A stretch of 64,000 nt of DNA from Prorocentrum cordatum (lineage: Eukaryota > Sar > Dinophyceae > Prorocentrales > Prorocentraceae), in NCBI GenBank assembly GCA_963575745.1, contig CAUYUJ010018312.1, positions 30,001-94,000 on the forward strand, written 5' to 3'. The position numbers were made by a program, and so were the translations under genes. The notes beneath the pieces are model-generated. The model made no database searches. It was not told the origin of the DNA and was given only the letters and a program-made list of their open reading frames with translations. Shown in pieces: positions 52,477 through 62,075 of this stretch (positions are counted from its first letter, which is position 1; each line of letters begins with the position of its first letter).

Positions 52477-52674
52477 ATGAGGAGGAGGGAGCAGAGAGGG
52501 GAGGACAACACGGTCCCGTGCACCATCTCGGTTGAGTGGACGGGCGCCATGAACATCGATCGGAGCGAGACCACAGTCGAAGAGAATATATTCAGGTACT
52601 GCTCGAAGTGCGACCTGGCTGGCAAGCCCTCCTTCTTCTACCCTGGCCCCAAGGTCATCCTTCACTGTCCTTGA
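52477..52674 (+). CDS. Possible exon, unrecognised
   Basis: A plus-strand frame reading VPCTISVEWTGAMNIDRSET, then NIFRYCSKCDLAGKPSFFYP, stops at 52674. It has a balanced composition unlike the surrounding repeats and a Cys-x2-Cys pair. Together with the frame at 52200-52400 it might be two exons of one gene, but no splice junction was established. Confidence 0.25.
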   Translation: MRRREQRGEDNTVPCTISVEWTGAMNIDRSETTVEENIFRYCSKCDLAGKPSFFYPGPKVILHCP

Positions 52675-52729
52675 GCAACACACGCACGCGTGCCAACAAA
52701 TTCCAGTAGTACGAAGGCAAAGCTCCCCC

Positions 52730-52810
52730 GACACGCACACACACACACAAAAGCACGCACACAAAAAAACACAAACACTGATAGACACACACATACACAC
52801 ACCCACAAAC
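52730..52810. repeat. (CA)n-rich tract
   Basis: ACACAC with CAAAAA and ACGCAC interruptions. Bases 52811-53295 hold no recognised gene. Confidence 0.8.
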
Positions 52811-53295
52811 ACTACAACAACCAAGCGACGATGAGCCCACTAGCCGCGAGCCCTGCATATCACTGCAGCGATGCTGCACCGCAGCGTTCAAGGGAGGAGG
52901 GCCGGGGCAGTGATGAGAACATGGAAGGGAGGAGGATCACCAGGGAGATGAGAGCCGTCCCGATATGCGGAGCATCCGACGCCTGGAGCTCGAGGCGGAC
53001 CGCTTGCCAGGGAATGCATCCCGACACGCTGCCGCGCTAAACAAAGGGCGCGAGTAGCTCCCGAGCCCACCGCGACCCACACGCGTGGCTGTCGAACCTA
53101 GTGGCACCGACAGGAGGAAAGAGCGCACCTCCCATGCAGCGTGCTCCCCCGAGACGGCTCGGCCTGCCCGTGCCAGGAGCAGGCACAGCTCTTGCGCTCG
53201 CGCGCGCGCGAAATGGCGCGCGCCGCGACTCCGAAGCTCGCCACCGCCGCCGCCTGCCTCATCACCCCCCCAAGGGGTGCGCCGAAGAGAGGGGC

Positions 53296-53405
53296 GTTGG
53301 TGGTCGTTGTCGTCGTCGTCGTCGTCGTCGTCGCTGTCGTCGTCGTCGCTGTCGTCGTCGTCGTCCGTCGCTTCCGTCGTCCGTCGTCCGGAGTCCGTCG
53401 TACCG

Positions 53406-53452
<47 letters not shown>

Positions 53453-53575
53453 CGTCGTCCGTCGTACCGTCGTCGTCCTACGTCGTCGTCCATGTACGTC
53501 GTCGTACGTCGTCGTTCGTCATACGTCTTCGTCGTCGTCGTCGTCGTCGTACTTGTCGTCGTCGTCGTGGTCGTG

Positions 53576-53622
<47 letters not shown>

Positions 53623-53640
53623 CGTGGACGAGGTGGCCAC
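53296..53640. repeat. (GTC)n microsatellite
   Basis: GTCGTC with CGTACGTC, TCCGTC and GCCGTC interruptions. Confidence 0.95.
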
Positions 53641-54474
53641 GGCATCGCGGAGACGTCATGGCCCCCGCCGTGCGGCCAACGCCCCCCCGTCCTCCGCCCC
53701 CCCCTCCCCGACGCCCGGTGGCTTCCAGGGAGGTCGTGCCTCGGGCCCAAGTGGCGGCCGCTCGGGCCGATCGATGGGCACCGCTGAAAAATGCGCGCTC
53801 GACAAGCTGCTGGGCCCTGCAAGACGGCAAGGCCCGCTCCGTTGCCGCCGCCGACACAAAGTGCCTCTTCAAAGGGGAGGAGCGGTGAACAAAAAACAGC
53901 AGCAGGAAACAGCAAACAAAAACGGCTCCGGAAAGGGAACTGGAGCTGGAACCCGAAAAAAAACATCGGCGACGGAGCCAGAACAAAAAAAAACACGGCG
54001 CTGGAAGCGGCAAACAAAAACGGGAAAACGGAACCGGTAACAGAAACGGCCTGGTCGCTTCCGGGGCCCACTCGGCTCTCGAAAAGCCGCGCTTGCTGGA
54101 GCTCAGGACCGCCAGGAACCGACGAGAACGCTCCAAAAAATCCACGAACACCCCTCTTCGAAGACACGCGATGCCTTTTCCTTCAGCACGGGCAGGACCG
54201 GCTTTCCATCCAGAGTCGTTATGGATGTCCCGCGGACTGGCGAGGGCCCAAAGAGGCCCAAACTGATCCAAAACCGCCCGTCGCTGGTCTTTTACGGCGC
54301 GAGCATGCGTGCTGGCGACACCGACGGGTATGATTTGCAAAGGGTGCGGTTTGCAATCCACACCCTGGAGGCGAGGACCTCGACAGAGTTTTCTGCCGCG
54401 CCCAGACGAGGCACGACGATGGCAGCGTGGCGCCACCCAAGGCCCCACGATGCAGAGTTCAAGCCACGAACCGA
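53641..54474. other. Unassigned stretch
   Basis: A long minus-strand frame (about 54781-53519) passes through, but its content follows base composition and repeats. Bases 53885-54045 carry AAAC-rich degenerate repeats (GGCAAACAAAAACGG, GGAACTGGAGCTGGAA). Confidence 0.35.
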
Positions 54475-54780
54475 GTACATAGGGTCGAACGACCGTGCCG
54501 CATCGCCAACGCTTCGGCGATGCATCGGCGAAGTATCGGCGACGTCGGCGATGCATTGGCGCCGCCGACGCGGGGGAACTCCAGCTCCACGTCATGGTAG
54601 ATGGGGTCGGAGGATCGCGCCAGATCGCCGATGCATCACCGTCGCATCGGCGACGCATCGGCGATGCATCGGCGACGCATCGTCGACGTCGGCGATGCAT
54701 GGGCGACGTCGACGTGAAGCAAATCGTCCGCCGCATCGAGCCACGACCTCGATTTATCGGCGATGCGGCGCGATCCTCCA
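54475..54780. repeat. GCATCGGCGATG palindromic repeat element, copies 2 and 3
   Basis: Two adjacent arrays of CATCGGCGATG words (54480-54575 and 54596-54778). The second is a foldback: GGAGGATCGCGCC at 54609 is inverted at about 54763-54775. GTAGATGGGGTCGGAGGA matches the lead of copy 1. Confidence 0.75.
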
Positions 54781-54784
54781 AGCC

Positions 54785-54945
54785 TTAGGTCGGGCATGTC
54801 CTCCTACAGGCGACTTGTGGTAATATAAGTTAGATGGACAAGTACTCAAACATGTCAACAAGAGCCGGGGAAATCGCGTCACGTGGCTTTCGATAACAAG
54901 TCTTGAACATTCCTCCTGTAGCATAGAGGGACGGGCCCGACCTAA
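54785..54945. mobile_element. MITE family T, copy 3
   Basis: A 161-bp element, TTAGGTCGGGCATGTCCTCC to the inverted GGACGGGCCCGACCTAA, with TTGAACATTCCTCCTGTAG inside. Confidence 0.85.
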
Positions 54946-55009
54946 CCCAAGCCCATCCGCTCGAACCCCATCTGGGAGGCACCCTCTGTGCCCAGACGTA
55001 CCCTGCCCC

Positions 55010-55205
55010 CCGATTTTCCCTCGAGACACGGCCCCCCCCAGGCTCTTTGGACCACCTCCCCTCTCGACCACCTCTCCCCAGGAGGGGGGCTTAATCATCC
55101 CCTGCGCCATCTTTTCCGACGGCCCCGAGGCCCGGCAAGGCAACGGCCCCGAGAGGCAGAAATCAGAAAAACACCTCCGCCTCGATTCTTTCGAGACGCT
55201 GGCTG
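55010..55205 (+). repeat. Family C dispersed element, copy
   Basis: GACGGCCCCGAGGCCCGGCA, GAGAGGCAGAAATCAGAAAA and ACACCTCCGCCTCGATTC follow the family C order. Confidence 0.55.
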
Positions 55206-55242
55206 TCCCGCCCCCGCGGCCCGATCTCCCCCCAGGCGAGCC

Positions 55243-55480
55243 CAGAATCGAATCGACAAGTCGGATTGGCGATCGACATGACTCGGATCGACGGATACCG
55301 GCAGCCGAGTCGAGAAGAGCCGAATCGGCAGACATCGGCAGGCAGACATTGGAGGTTTACTAGTGGTAAGCCTCCAATCAGCAATCGGATCCCAGATCGG
55401 AATCCGAAACCGAATCGAATCGGAATCGGAACCCATCGAATCCGCATCGGATCGAATCGGCGGCATCGCGATGAACCCTG
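55243..55480 (+). repeat. GAATCGG dispersed element, copy 5
   Basis: Starts CCCAGAATCGAATCGACAAG. The centre has TAAGCCTCCAATCAGCAATC and it ends with GAATC words before GATGAACCCTG. Confidence 0.8.
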
Positions 55481-55599
55481 CCCCTTCTGGCGATGTCTCG
55501 ATTTTTCTTCGCAACCATCCTGTGGTGTTGGGTTCTCGCTTTGAAGAAACAGCGCCGCGCATCTCCTCATTCCGCTGCCCCCCTCCTTCCGCATGTCCT

Positions 55600-56110
55600 G
55601 TTTCGGCACACCCCTCACACGCTTCGTGGTCCCATAGGGGAGGTCCCAGTGGCAGAATTCGAGTGGCGGCCTCGCCCCAGATTAGCACACACACCTCACA
55701 CGCTTCGTGGCCCCATAAAGGGGGCTCCACCGACGGTCCCAGCGGCAGAACTCGCGTGGCGGCCTCGCCCCATTTTGGCACACATCTCACACGTTTCGTG
55801 GTCCCACAGGGAGCTCCACCTATGGTCCCAGTGGCGCAGCTCGCGTGGCAGTCTCGCCCCATGTTGGCACACCCCTCGCGCGTTTCGTGGCCCCATAAGG
55901 AGTTCCACCTATGGCCCCAGAGGCGCAGCTCGCATGGCGCCCTCTCCTCATTTTGGCAAACCCCTGACATGCTTCGTGGCCCCATAGGGAGCTCCACCTA
56001 TGGCCCCAGTAGCGAGTTCGCGTGGCGGCTTCGCCCCATTTTGGCACGCCCCTCACACGCTTCGTGGCCCCACGGGGAGCCCCACCTATGGTCCCAATGG
56101 CGCAGCTCGC
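55600..56110 (+). repeat. ~90-bp tandem repeat, six copies
   Basis: Anchors GCTTCGTGGCCCCATA occur near 55621, 55702, 55793, 55882, 55971 and 56059, with ATTTTGGCACACCCCTCACA before and CACCTATGGTCCCAGTGGCG after each. A seventh unit sits near 57019. Reverse orientation relative to 15500-15795. Confidence 0.85.
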
Positions 56111-56179
56111 GTGGCGGCCCCGTGGACTCTCGCCCTGGGCCGTCGGCTGTCTGGCGCGCTGGCCCCTCGGCCGGCATCG

Positions 56180-56456
56180 CCCATGCGTGATCCTGGACTG
56201 CGGCCGCCACGAGGTCGGGAACGGCAAGGGGGACGACGACTGGTGGCTGGAGCTCTACGCGCTGCTCTCGCACGCCACGCGCCACGAGGACCTCCTGCCC
56301 ACGCGGGCGCCGCGCATCGAGTTCTTCCTGGCAGGGCAGCCAGAGGACTTGCGGAAGCAGCTAGAGCAGTTTCCGGCGAACACGAACCGATGCAGAAGGA
56401 AGGCGACGGCCCTCGCCAAGGAGCTGGGCTTCACCAGGTTGGTCCGCGAAGCTTGA
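56180..56456 (+). CDS. Terminal exon of an unrecognised protein
   Basis: A plus-strand frame of about 90 codons ending at TGA 56454-56456 reads PCVILDCGRHEVGNGKGDDD, then WWLELYALLSHATRHEDLLP, then RIEFFLAGQPEDLRKQLEQF and KATALAKELGFTRLVREA. Its balanced composition contrasts with the neighbouring repeats and with its own alternative frames, so it is probably translated. The 5' boundary is uncertain; the ~90-bp repeat array just upstream would then be intronic. No domain was recognised. It is the only plus-strand coding segment I can defend. Confidence 0.45.
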
Positions 56457-57159
56457 CCTGAGGAGCGGCCTGCCCGAGCCTCGCCGTCTCTCGACGGTCT
56501 GACTGTTTGGCCTCGCGCCGCGGGCGACCCGCGCGCGTCGCTGGGACCCTCTTCGGGCGACCAGCGCGCGTCGCGGGAATTCCGCGCTGCGATCTGCCCA
56601 GAGCCTCGCTCGCCCGCATCGTCGCTCTGCCCAACGGCCACAGTCTTGCCCGCTATCAGCCAGCCAGTTAGCTCTGTTCCGCGCAGCGGACGACCCGCGC
56701 GCGTCGCCGAAACCCCTTCGGGGCGACCAGCATGCGTCGCGGGGACTCCGTGCGGCGCCGCGCCCGCAGCCGTGGACATCGGCGTGCACGGGCAAAGAAG
56801 CAGAAAAAGAAAGGGAAGGAATCGGGTGCGATCCTCGTGAGGAGCGTGCCAACATGGGCGTCGACATTTACGCACGTAGACTGATTCGCACGCAGGCTCA
56901 TCCACAATCAGACTCACTCGCGCTGGGGCTCACCCGTTACCAAACTCTCGCGCTCAGACCGACCGTCCTTGTCCGTATTCTTGACCCCGCCGCGCATTTC
57001 GGCACGCCCCCTCACACGGTTCGTGGCCCCATAGGGAACGCGAGCGAAAATGATATTCATAATTGCAGTATTCACAACTGCGCATGGTTGGGTCCTTCGC
57101 AAGGCTAATTTTCGAGGCGCCGGCTGTCGGAGCAGTCGCCGACGTGGCCCCGCCCAGCC
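56457..57159. other. Unassigned stretch with a ~170-bp duplication
   Basis: GACCCGCGCGCGTCGC(T/C)G...CTTCGGGCGACCAGCGCGCGTC at 56526-56580 is repeated, diverged, at 56690-56745. One ~90-bp unit of the 55.6 kb array lies at about 56990-57045. Confidence 0.4.
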
Positions 57160-57320
57160 TTAGGTCGGACATGTCCTCGCACAAGCTGGTCTTGTAAGAA
57201 AACGAAACAGAGCCGAAAGAAATTCAAGACTAGAGTCGAACAAACATCCAAAAATCGCCCCCGAACTATGTTTTGACTATGTTTGAATATTCCTCCTGTA
57301 GAATATCCCTCCTGTACAAG
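57160..57320. mobile_element. MITE family T, copy 4, right end damaged
   Basis: TTAGGTCGGACATGTCCTCG on the left and TTTGAATATTCCTCCTGTAG inside. The right TIR is replaced by a second CCTCCTGTAC and then the next element. Confidence 0.7.
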
Positions 57321-57325
57321 ATTGA

Positions 57326-57545
57326 GCAGGGACCGACCGCCCCGGCAATCCGATAGGCCTATCACGAAATCGTCCTGGAGCCCAAAACTGTTCGAACAAC
57401 GAAATCAATGCTCTTAGGACTCAATCCCGATGAGTTACAACAAGACGGTCTCAGCCAGACATGTTCGAAGAGCATGCCGTGCAGACAACAAAAGGTTCAC
57501 AGAACATCCTTCGGAAGGCCAAGGGGCGAGCCAGGACGCGCCGCC
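57326..57545. mobile_element. Relative of the aminotransferase intron (introner family)
   Basis: Collinear with 32713-32926: TTGAGCAGGGACCGACCG, CGGCAATCCGATAG, ACTCAATCCCGATGAGTTA, ACAACAAGACGGTC, CAGCCAGACATGTTC, GAGCCAGGACGC. Identity is perhaps 60-70% by eye. It is not inside a recognisable gene here. Bases 57546-57719 are GC-rich and unassigned. Confidence 0.65.
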
Positions 57546-57719
57546 ACTGCTGGAGCCGAGGGAATCGCGCCCGCCTTCAAGCCCAGCCCGATGCCTGGCC
57601 CAACCGCCCCGCCGCCTCTGCCCGTGCCCCGCATCCCCCCCCCCGCCCCACCCCGCCCGACGATGCCCCCACCGCCCGAGGATGGATGGCCCCACCGCCC
57701 CGCCCCACCCGCCCGATGA

Positions 57720-58320
57720 TGGTCCTCCTCCTCCTCCTCCTCCTCCTCTTCTTCTTCTTCTTCTTTTTCTTCTTCTTCTTCTTCTTCTTCTTCCTCTTCC
57801 TCTTCCTCTTCCTCTTCTTCTTATTATTCCTCTTCTTTTTATTATTATTCTTCTTATTCTTATGATTATTATTATTCTTCTTATTCGTCTTCTTCTTCTT
57901 TTTCTTCTTCTTATGCTTCTGCTTCTGCTTTTTCTTTTTCTGTTTCTTCTTCTTCTTCTTCTTCTGCTTCTGCTTCTGCTTCTGCTTCTGCTTCTGTTTC
58001 TGCTTCTGCTTCTGCTTCTGCTTCTGCTTCTGCTTCTGCTTCTGCTTCTGCTTCTGCTTCTTCTGCTTCTGCTTCTGCTTCTGCTTCTTCTTCTTCTTCT
58101 TCTTCCTCCTCTCCTCCTCCTCCTCCTCCTCCTCCTCCTCCTCCTCTCCTCCTCCTCCGCCTCCTCCTCCTCTCCTCCCTCCTCCTCCTCCTCCTCTCCT
58201 CCTCCTCCTCCTCCTCCTCCTCCTCCTCCTCCCTCCTCCTCCTCCTCCTCCTCCTCCTCCTCCTCCTCCTCCTCCTCTCCTCCTCCTCCTCCTCCTCTTC
58301 CTCCTCTCCTCGTCCTCCCC
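57720..58320. repeat. TCC, CTT, TGCTTC and TCC microsatellites in series
   Basis: TCC (57722-57748), TTC/CTT with ATTATT patches (57749-57920), GCTTCT hexamers (57960-58090), then TCC (58105-58320). Poly-Leu and Lys-Gln frames are artefacts. Confidence 0.95.
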
Positions 58321-58640
58321 CTCCTCCTCGCCCCGCCCCACCCGCCCCGCCGGCTCCGCCCGTGCCCCCCGTCGCCAAGAGGGCCGCCTGCGCCGGCCAG
58401 CAGAGGGCCCGCCTGCGGCCCTGCCGCCCCGCCGCGCGGTGTCCCTGCACGCGGCGCCCCGGCCGCCGCCGCCGCCCGGCGGCCCCGACCCCAAAGATTT
58501 GTTCTGTTTGGGCAAATTATATATAACCGCTAACCCGTGAGAATAAACACTAGGGGATAATAAAGTTCGGGGTTCAGGGGGAGATAATCAAAGTAGCCCA
58601 ACAGACCTCAGCATAATCTCGAAGTAAGAGATGATCAAGA
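58321..58640. other. GC-rich then AT-rich unassigned stretch
   Basis: After a GC-rich segment, 58540-58590 (GGGATAATAAAGTTCGGGG) matches 62100-62125 and 62570-62590, so a shared element borders both sides of the Ulp1 locus. Confidence 0.45.
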
Positions 58641-58689
58641 GAAGCCAAGCCGAGCACGTTTTGAGACGTCCTTGGCGTTTAGTCTCCAT

Positions 58690-59860
58690 AGACATATCAT
58701 CAGCAATGGCTTATCTCGCTGGAGACATCCTCAACAAATCCCTTGTTTCGCTTGAGACATCCACAAACTATTGCTTATTTCGCTTGAGACACCGTCGAAG
58801 TATTGCTTATTTCGTTTGATACATCCTCGAAATAATTGTGTTTCTCGCTTGAAACATCCTCAAACAATTGCTGATATCCTCGAAATCATTGTGTTTTTCG
58901 CTTGAAACATCCTCAAACTATTGTTGATATCGCCTGAAACATCCTGAAACTATTGCGTATTTCGCTTGAGACATCCACAAACTATTGCTTATGTCGCTTG
59001 AGACACCCTCAAACTATTGTGTATTTCGCTCGAGACATCCACAAACTATTGCTTATTTCGCTTGAGACACCCTCAAACTATTGTTTATTTCGCTTGAGAC
59101 AGCCTCGAAATGATTGTGTTTTTCGCTTGAAACATCCTCAAACTATTGCTGATTTCGCCTGGAAGATCTTGAAACGATTGCGTAATTTCTTGAGACATCC
59201 ACAAATTATTGCTTATTTCGCTTGAGACACCCTCAAACTATTGTTTATTTCGCTTGAGATATCCTCATACTATTGCTTATTTCGCTGGAGACACCCTCAA
59301 ACTATTGTTTATTTCGCTTGAGACATCCTCGAAACTATTGCGTATTTCGCGTGAGACATCTTCATATTATTGCTTATTTCGCTTGAGACATCCTCAAACT
59401 ATTGCTTATTTCGCTTGAGACATCCTCGAAAAAATTGCGTGCTTCGCTTGAGACGCCCTCAAACTATTGCTTATTTCGCTGGAGACATCGTCAAACTATT
59501 GCTTGAGACATCTTCAAACTATTGCGTATTTCGCTTGAGACACCCTCAAACTATTGCATATTTCGCTTGAGACACCCTCAAACTAACTTGCTTATTTCGC
59601 TTGAGACATCCTCGAACTAATGGTGCTTCGCGTGAGACATCCTCAAACTATTGCTTATTTCGCTGTAGACATCCTCAAACTATTGCTTGAGACATCCTGA
59701 AACTATTGCGTATTTCGCTTGAGGCATCCTCAAACTATGGCTTATCTCGCTTGAGACATCCTGGAACTATTGCGTATCTCGATTGAGACATCCTCGAAAT
59801 AATTGTGTGTTTCGCTTGAGGCTTCCTCGAACATATGCTCTTTTCGCTTGGGTATTGTTT
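58690..59860 (-). repeat. 32-bp tandem minisatellite, downstream array
   Basis: About 35 units of TTTCGCTTGAGACATCCTCA then AACTATTGCTTA, mostly 32 bp apart (for example 59058 to 59090, 59531 to 59563), with some short or doubled units. Read on the minus strand each unit contains ATGTCTCAAGCGAAA. The array ends about 30 bases past the stop codon of the Ulp1-type gene. Confidence 0.95.
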
Positions 59861-59887
59861 ATAGTTCTCGAGGGCGCCTGATCGCGG

Positions 59888-61977
59888 TTAAAGCTTCATG
59901 CACGCGAGCTCGAAGTCCTTGGCTGCCCTCGACAAAAAGCCTTTGTGGCGCACTTGCTCGAAGTGCTCGCCCATACAGGCTCGGCAGCCTTTACTGCCAT
60001 CCTTGAGCTGCAAGCATTTCTTGCACTCCTTGGCTGCTTGCAGTGCTGCCTCGAGGTTGGCGTGCTTGGGCTCGGGCACGAACGGATCCGGGGCCTTGCC
60101 CTTGGCCGTGGCTTTGGCCTTGCCCCTGGGCTTGGCGTCGCTCGCGTTCTTCAGCTTCTCGATCCACTCGTTACCTCGGGCGCAGATGTCGCTGATGCTG
60201 CTTGGCGGCTGGCGGCCCTCGCCGCGGAGCTCGCGCAGGGCGCGCTCGAACCACCTCGTCACCCACAATCCGCAGGACCACCCATCCACTTGGCATCTCG
60301 AGTTGCTCGGAGGGGGGCGCTCCACCTCAGGCCCAAAGAGCTTGCGCAAGATTATCGTGGCCGCCTCCTTGGCGGACTCGGACGGCACCTTGAGAGAGTC
60401 TCGGTACTCGATGGCCACGTCCTGGAATTCCTCCTCGGTCACCTTGAGGTACGCGTAGTGCATCGGGTTGTCGGACCAGAAGCAGATGAGCAGAACCTCG
60501 GCGTTCTCGATCCTCTCGCGCCAGGCCTTCTGCTCCTCTTGCGCCTCGGCAGTGGCCGCGTCGTCGCCATGGTCTTCTCGAGCCCAGAGAACAGCAATCG
60601 TCGGCTCGATTAGCTCGACGCCTGGCGGCTGGCCAACTCGTTCCGCGATCTCGCCAATGAAAGCCTTCATCGTGCCGAGCTCGAGGGTCCCGTTCTTCTC
60701 GACGAACTCGCAGTTGGTGATGGCTAGGTGCTTGGCCAGCTCGGTGCGCCTGGCCTTCCTCAGGGTTCGGTAGTCCATCTTGGCGGGCTTGGCCTTCGCC
60801 CACTCCTCCTCGACCACGACCTCCCAGGCTCGAGGACCGACGGATGGGGGGCGAACTCCGCTCGGTTTCCGCTGCCCTTCCGCTCGGCTTCCGCGCGAGT
60901 TCCCTTCCGCTCGGTTTCTGCACCAACTTCCGCTCGGCTTCCGCTGGCCATTATGTTCGGCTTCCGCTCGCGCCCCATTGGCCCTCGAGCCTGGCTGGAG
61001 CGGATCTGGAAGATCGCCGACGTCTCGACCTCGAGCACTCGGAACTGGCACTCGCCCTCGGTGTCCACGACGCTCCAGACGTCTTGGATTCTCCCGCGCC
61101 TCCCCTCGTGGACGCAGTCTTCGTTGACGCGGATGCTCTCGCCGTGCCAGGGCGAGTCCTTGCACTCCTTGAGGCCCGCTTGGCCTCTCTTCTTGTCCTG
61201 GGCGCTCTGGTTCCGCTTGGCCGCCCCCCTCTGCTTGAACTTCTCCGCGAAGCTCCCCATCGGCTTGGGGGCTCGCCCCGACAGCTTCGCCTTGACGATG
61301 CATCGGCTCTTGCTGTCGAGGGCGTCTCGGCCATCCTGGTTGCGCTTCGCCTTGTTCCACTTGGCCGCTAGCTTGCCCACGTGCTGGCTTCGGAACTTGC
61401 TCGCCCACTTGTTCTTGCGGCGGCGGCTGTTTCGCAGCGAGCGCACTCGGCCCGTGAGGGCGTGCGGGAACTGGATCTCCTTGATGCGCTCCTCGGGCGG
61501 CCTGAGCATGTCTCGCTGCTCGTCTGTGAGCTCGAGGTGTAGCTCTGCAAGCTCGAGGAAGCAAGGGTTCTCGTCGTCCTCGTAGTCCTTCGGCAAGTCC
61601 TCGACTCGGAAGCACTCGCCGTCCAGTGTGCTCCAATCGGGAATCGGGGGGGCGTTCTCGGGCCAGTTCGCAACCGCGTCGAGTCTCTCCCTGGCCAGTC
61701 TCGGCTCGATGCCCCGGCCAGGCTCGGTGGAGTAGCTCCACGGCTCCTCGCCTGTGACGACCTTCAGCCCGTTCTGCTCGGTCGGTCTCGCCGCGGCTCC
61801 TCCCTCCTCCTTCTCCTCCTCCTTGTCATCTGAGATATCCTCGGTTACTTGTTTTGTTTGAGACATCCTCGACGAATCACTCGTTTCGCTTGAGACATCC
61901 TCGTCGAACCTCTCGGTTCGCTTGAGACATCCTCGAGCAATTGCTGTTTTCGCTTGAGACATCCTCAAGAAACGCAT
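59888..61977 (-). CDS. Ulp1/SENP-like cysteine protease gene, two exons
   Basis: Exons 61977-60996 and 60828-59888 join in frame to 640 codons. Exon 1 encodes an acidic N-terminus partly made from the 32-bp repeat (MSQAK, DVSSE words), then KFRSQHVGKLAAKW-type basic segments and a short beta-rich patch. Exon 2 carries the C48 peptidase signature: MHYAYLKV (His), AIEYRDSLK (Asp) and CQVDGWSCGLWV, with the oxyanion Gln and the catalytic Cys at 60272-60274. This clan cuts SUMO-like isopeptide or precursor bonds. A C-terminal Cys-x2-Cys-x9-Cys-x2-Cys ribbon (CKKCLQ...CRACM) follows. Ulp1-like domains are also common in eukaryotic DNA transposons, and the repeat-bounded setting favours that over a housekeeping SUMO protease. 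The start is uncertain; the ATG at 61975-61977 lies within the repeat, and the exon at 63.4-64.0 kb may belong to the same gene. Confidence 0.75.
60829..60995 (-). mobile_element. Introner-like 167-bp intron with 15-bp terminal inverted repeats
   Basis: The intron starts GCCAGGCTCGAGGGCC and ends GGTCCTCGAG on the minus strand. CCAGGCTCGAGGACC (60824-60838) and GGCCCTCGAGCCTGG (60980-60994) are inverted copies with one mismatch, the first overlapping the exon edge by five bases. The inside is five degenerate 23-bp repeats of GCGGAAGCCGAGCGGAAGGG. Splicing with GC-AG joins the two frames of the Ulp1-type gene. Confidence 0.65.
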
Positions 61978-62075
61978 CGTTTCGCTTCAGACATCCTTCA
62001 GTATAACGCTTGTTTCGATTGGGGCATTCTCGAGTATATGCTTGTTTCGCTTGAGACATCCTCGGAATAGCTCAT
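61850..62075 (-). repeat. 32-bp repeat array within and before the Ulp1 N-terminus
   Basis: Seven diverged units keep TTTCGCTTGAGACATCCTCG, with unit-specific fillers. On the minus strand they are read as MSQAK.../CLKRN... coding sequence. Confidence 0.8.

Noticed and set aside
53519-54781. 420-codon minus-strand frame
   Set aside because: It reads through the CATCGGCGATG arrays and the GTC microsatellite; residue content follows local base composition and no domain is visible. A gene is possible but unsupported.
58690-59860. CRISPR-like appearance of the 32-bp array (constant core, variable filler)
   Set aside because: The fillers are themselves versions of one sequence (AACTATTGCTTA), the period is only 32 bp, the host is a eukaryote and no cas genes are present. 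It is a minisatellite.
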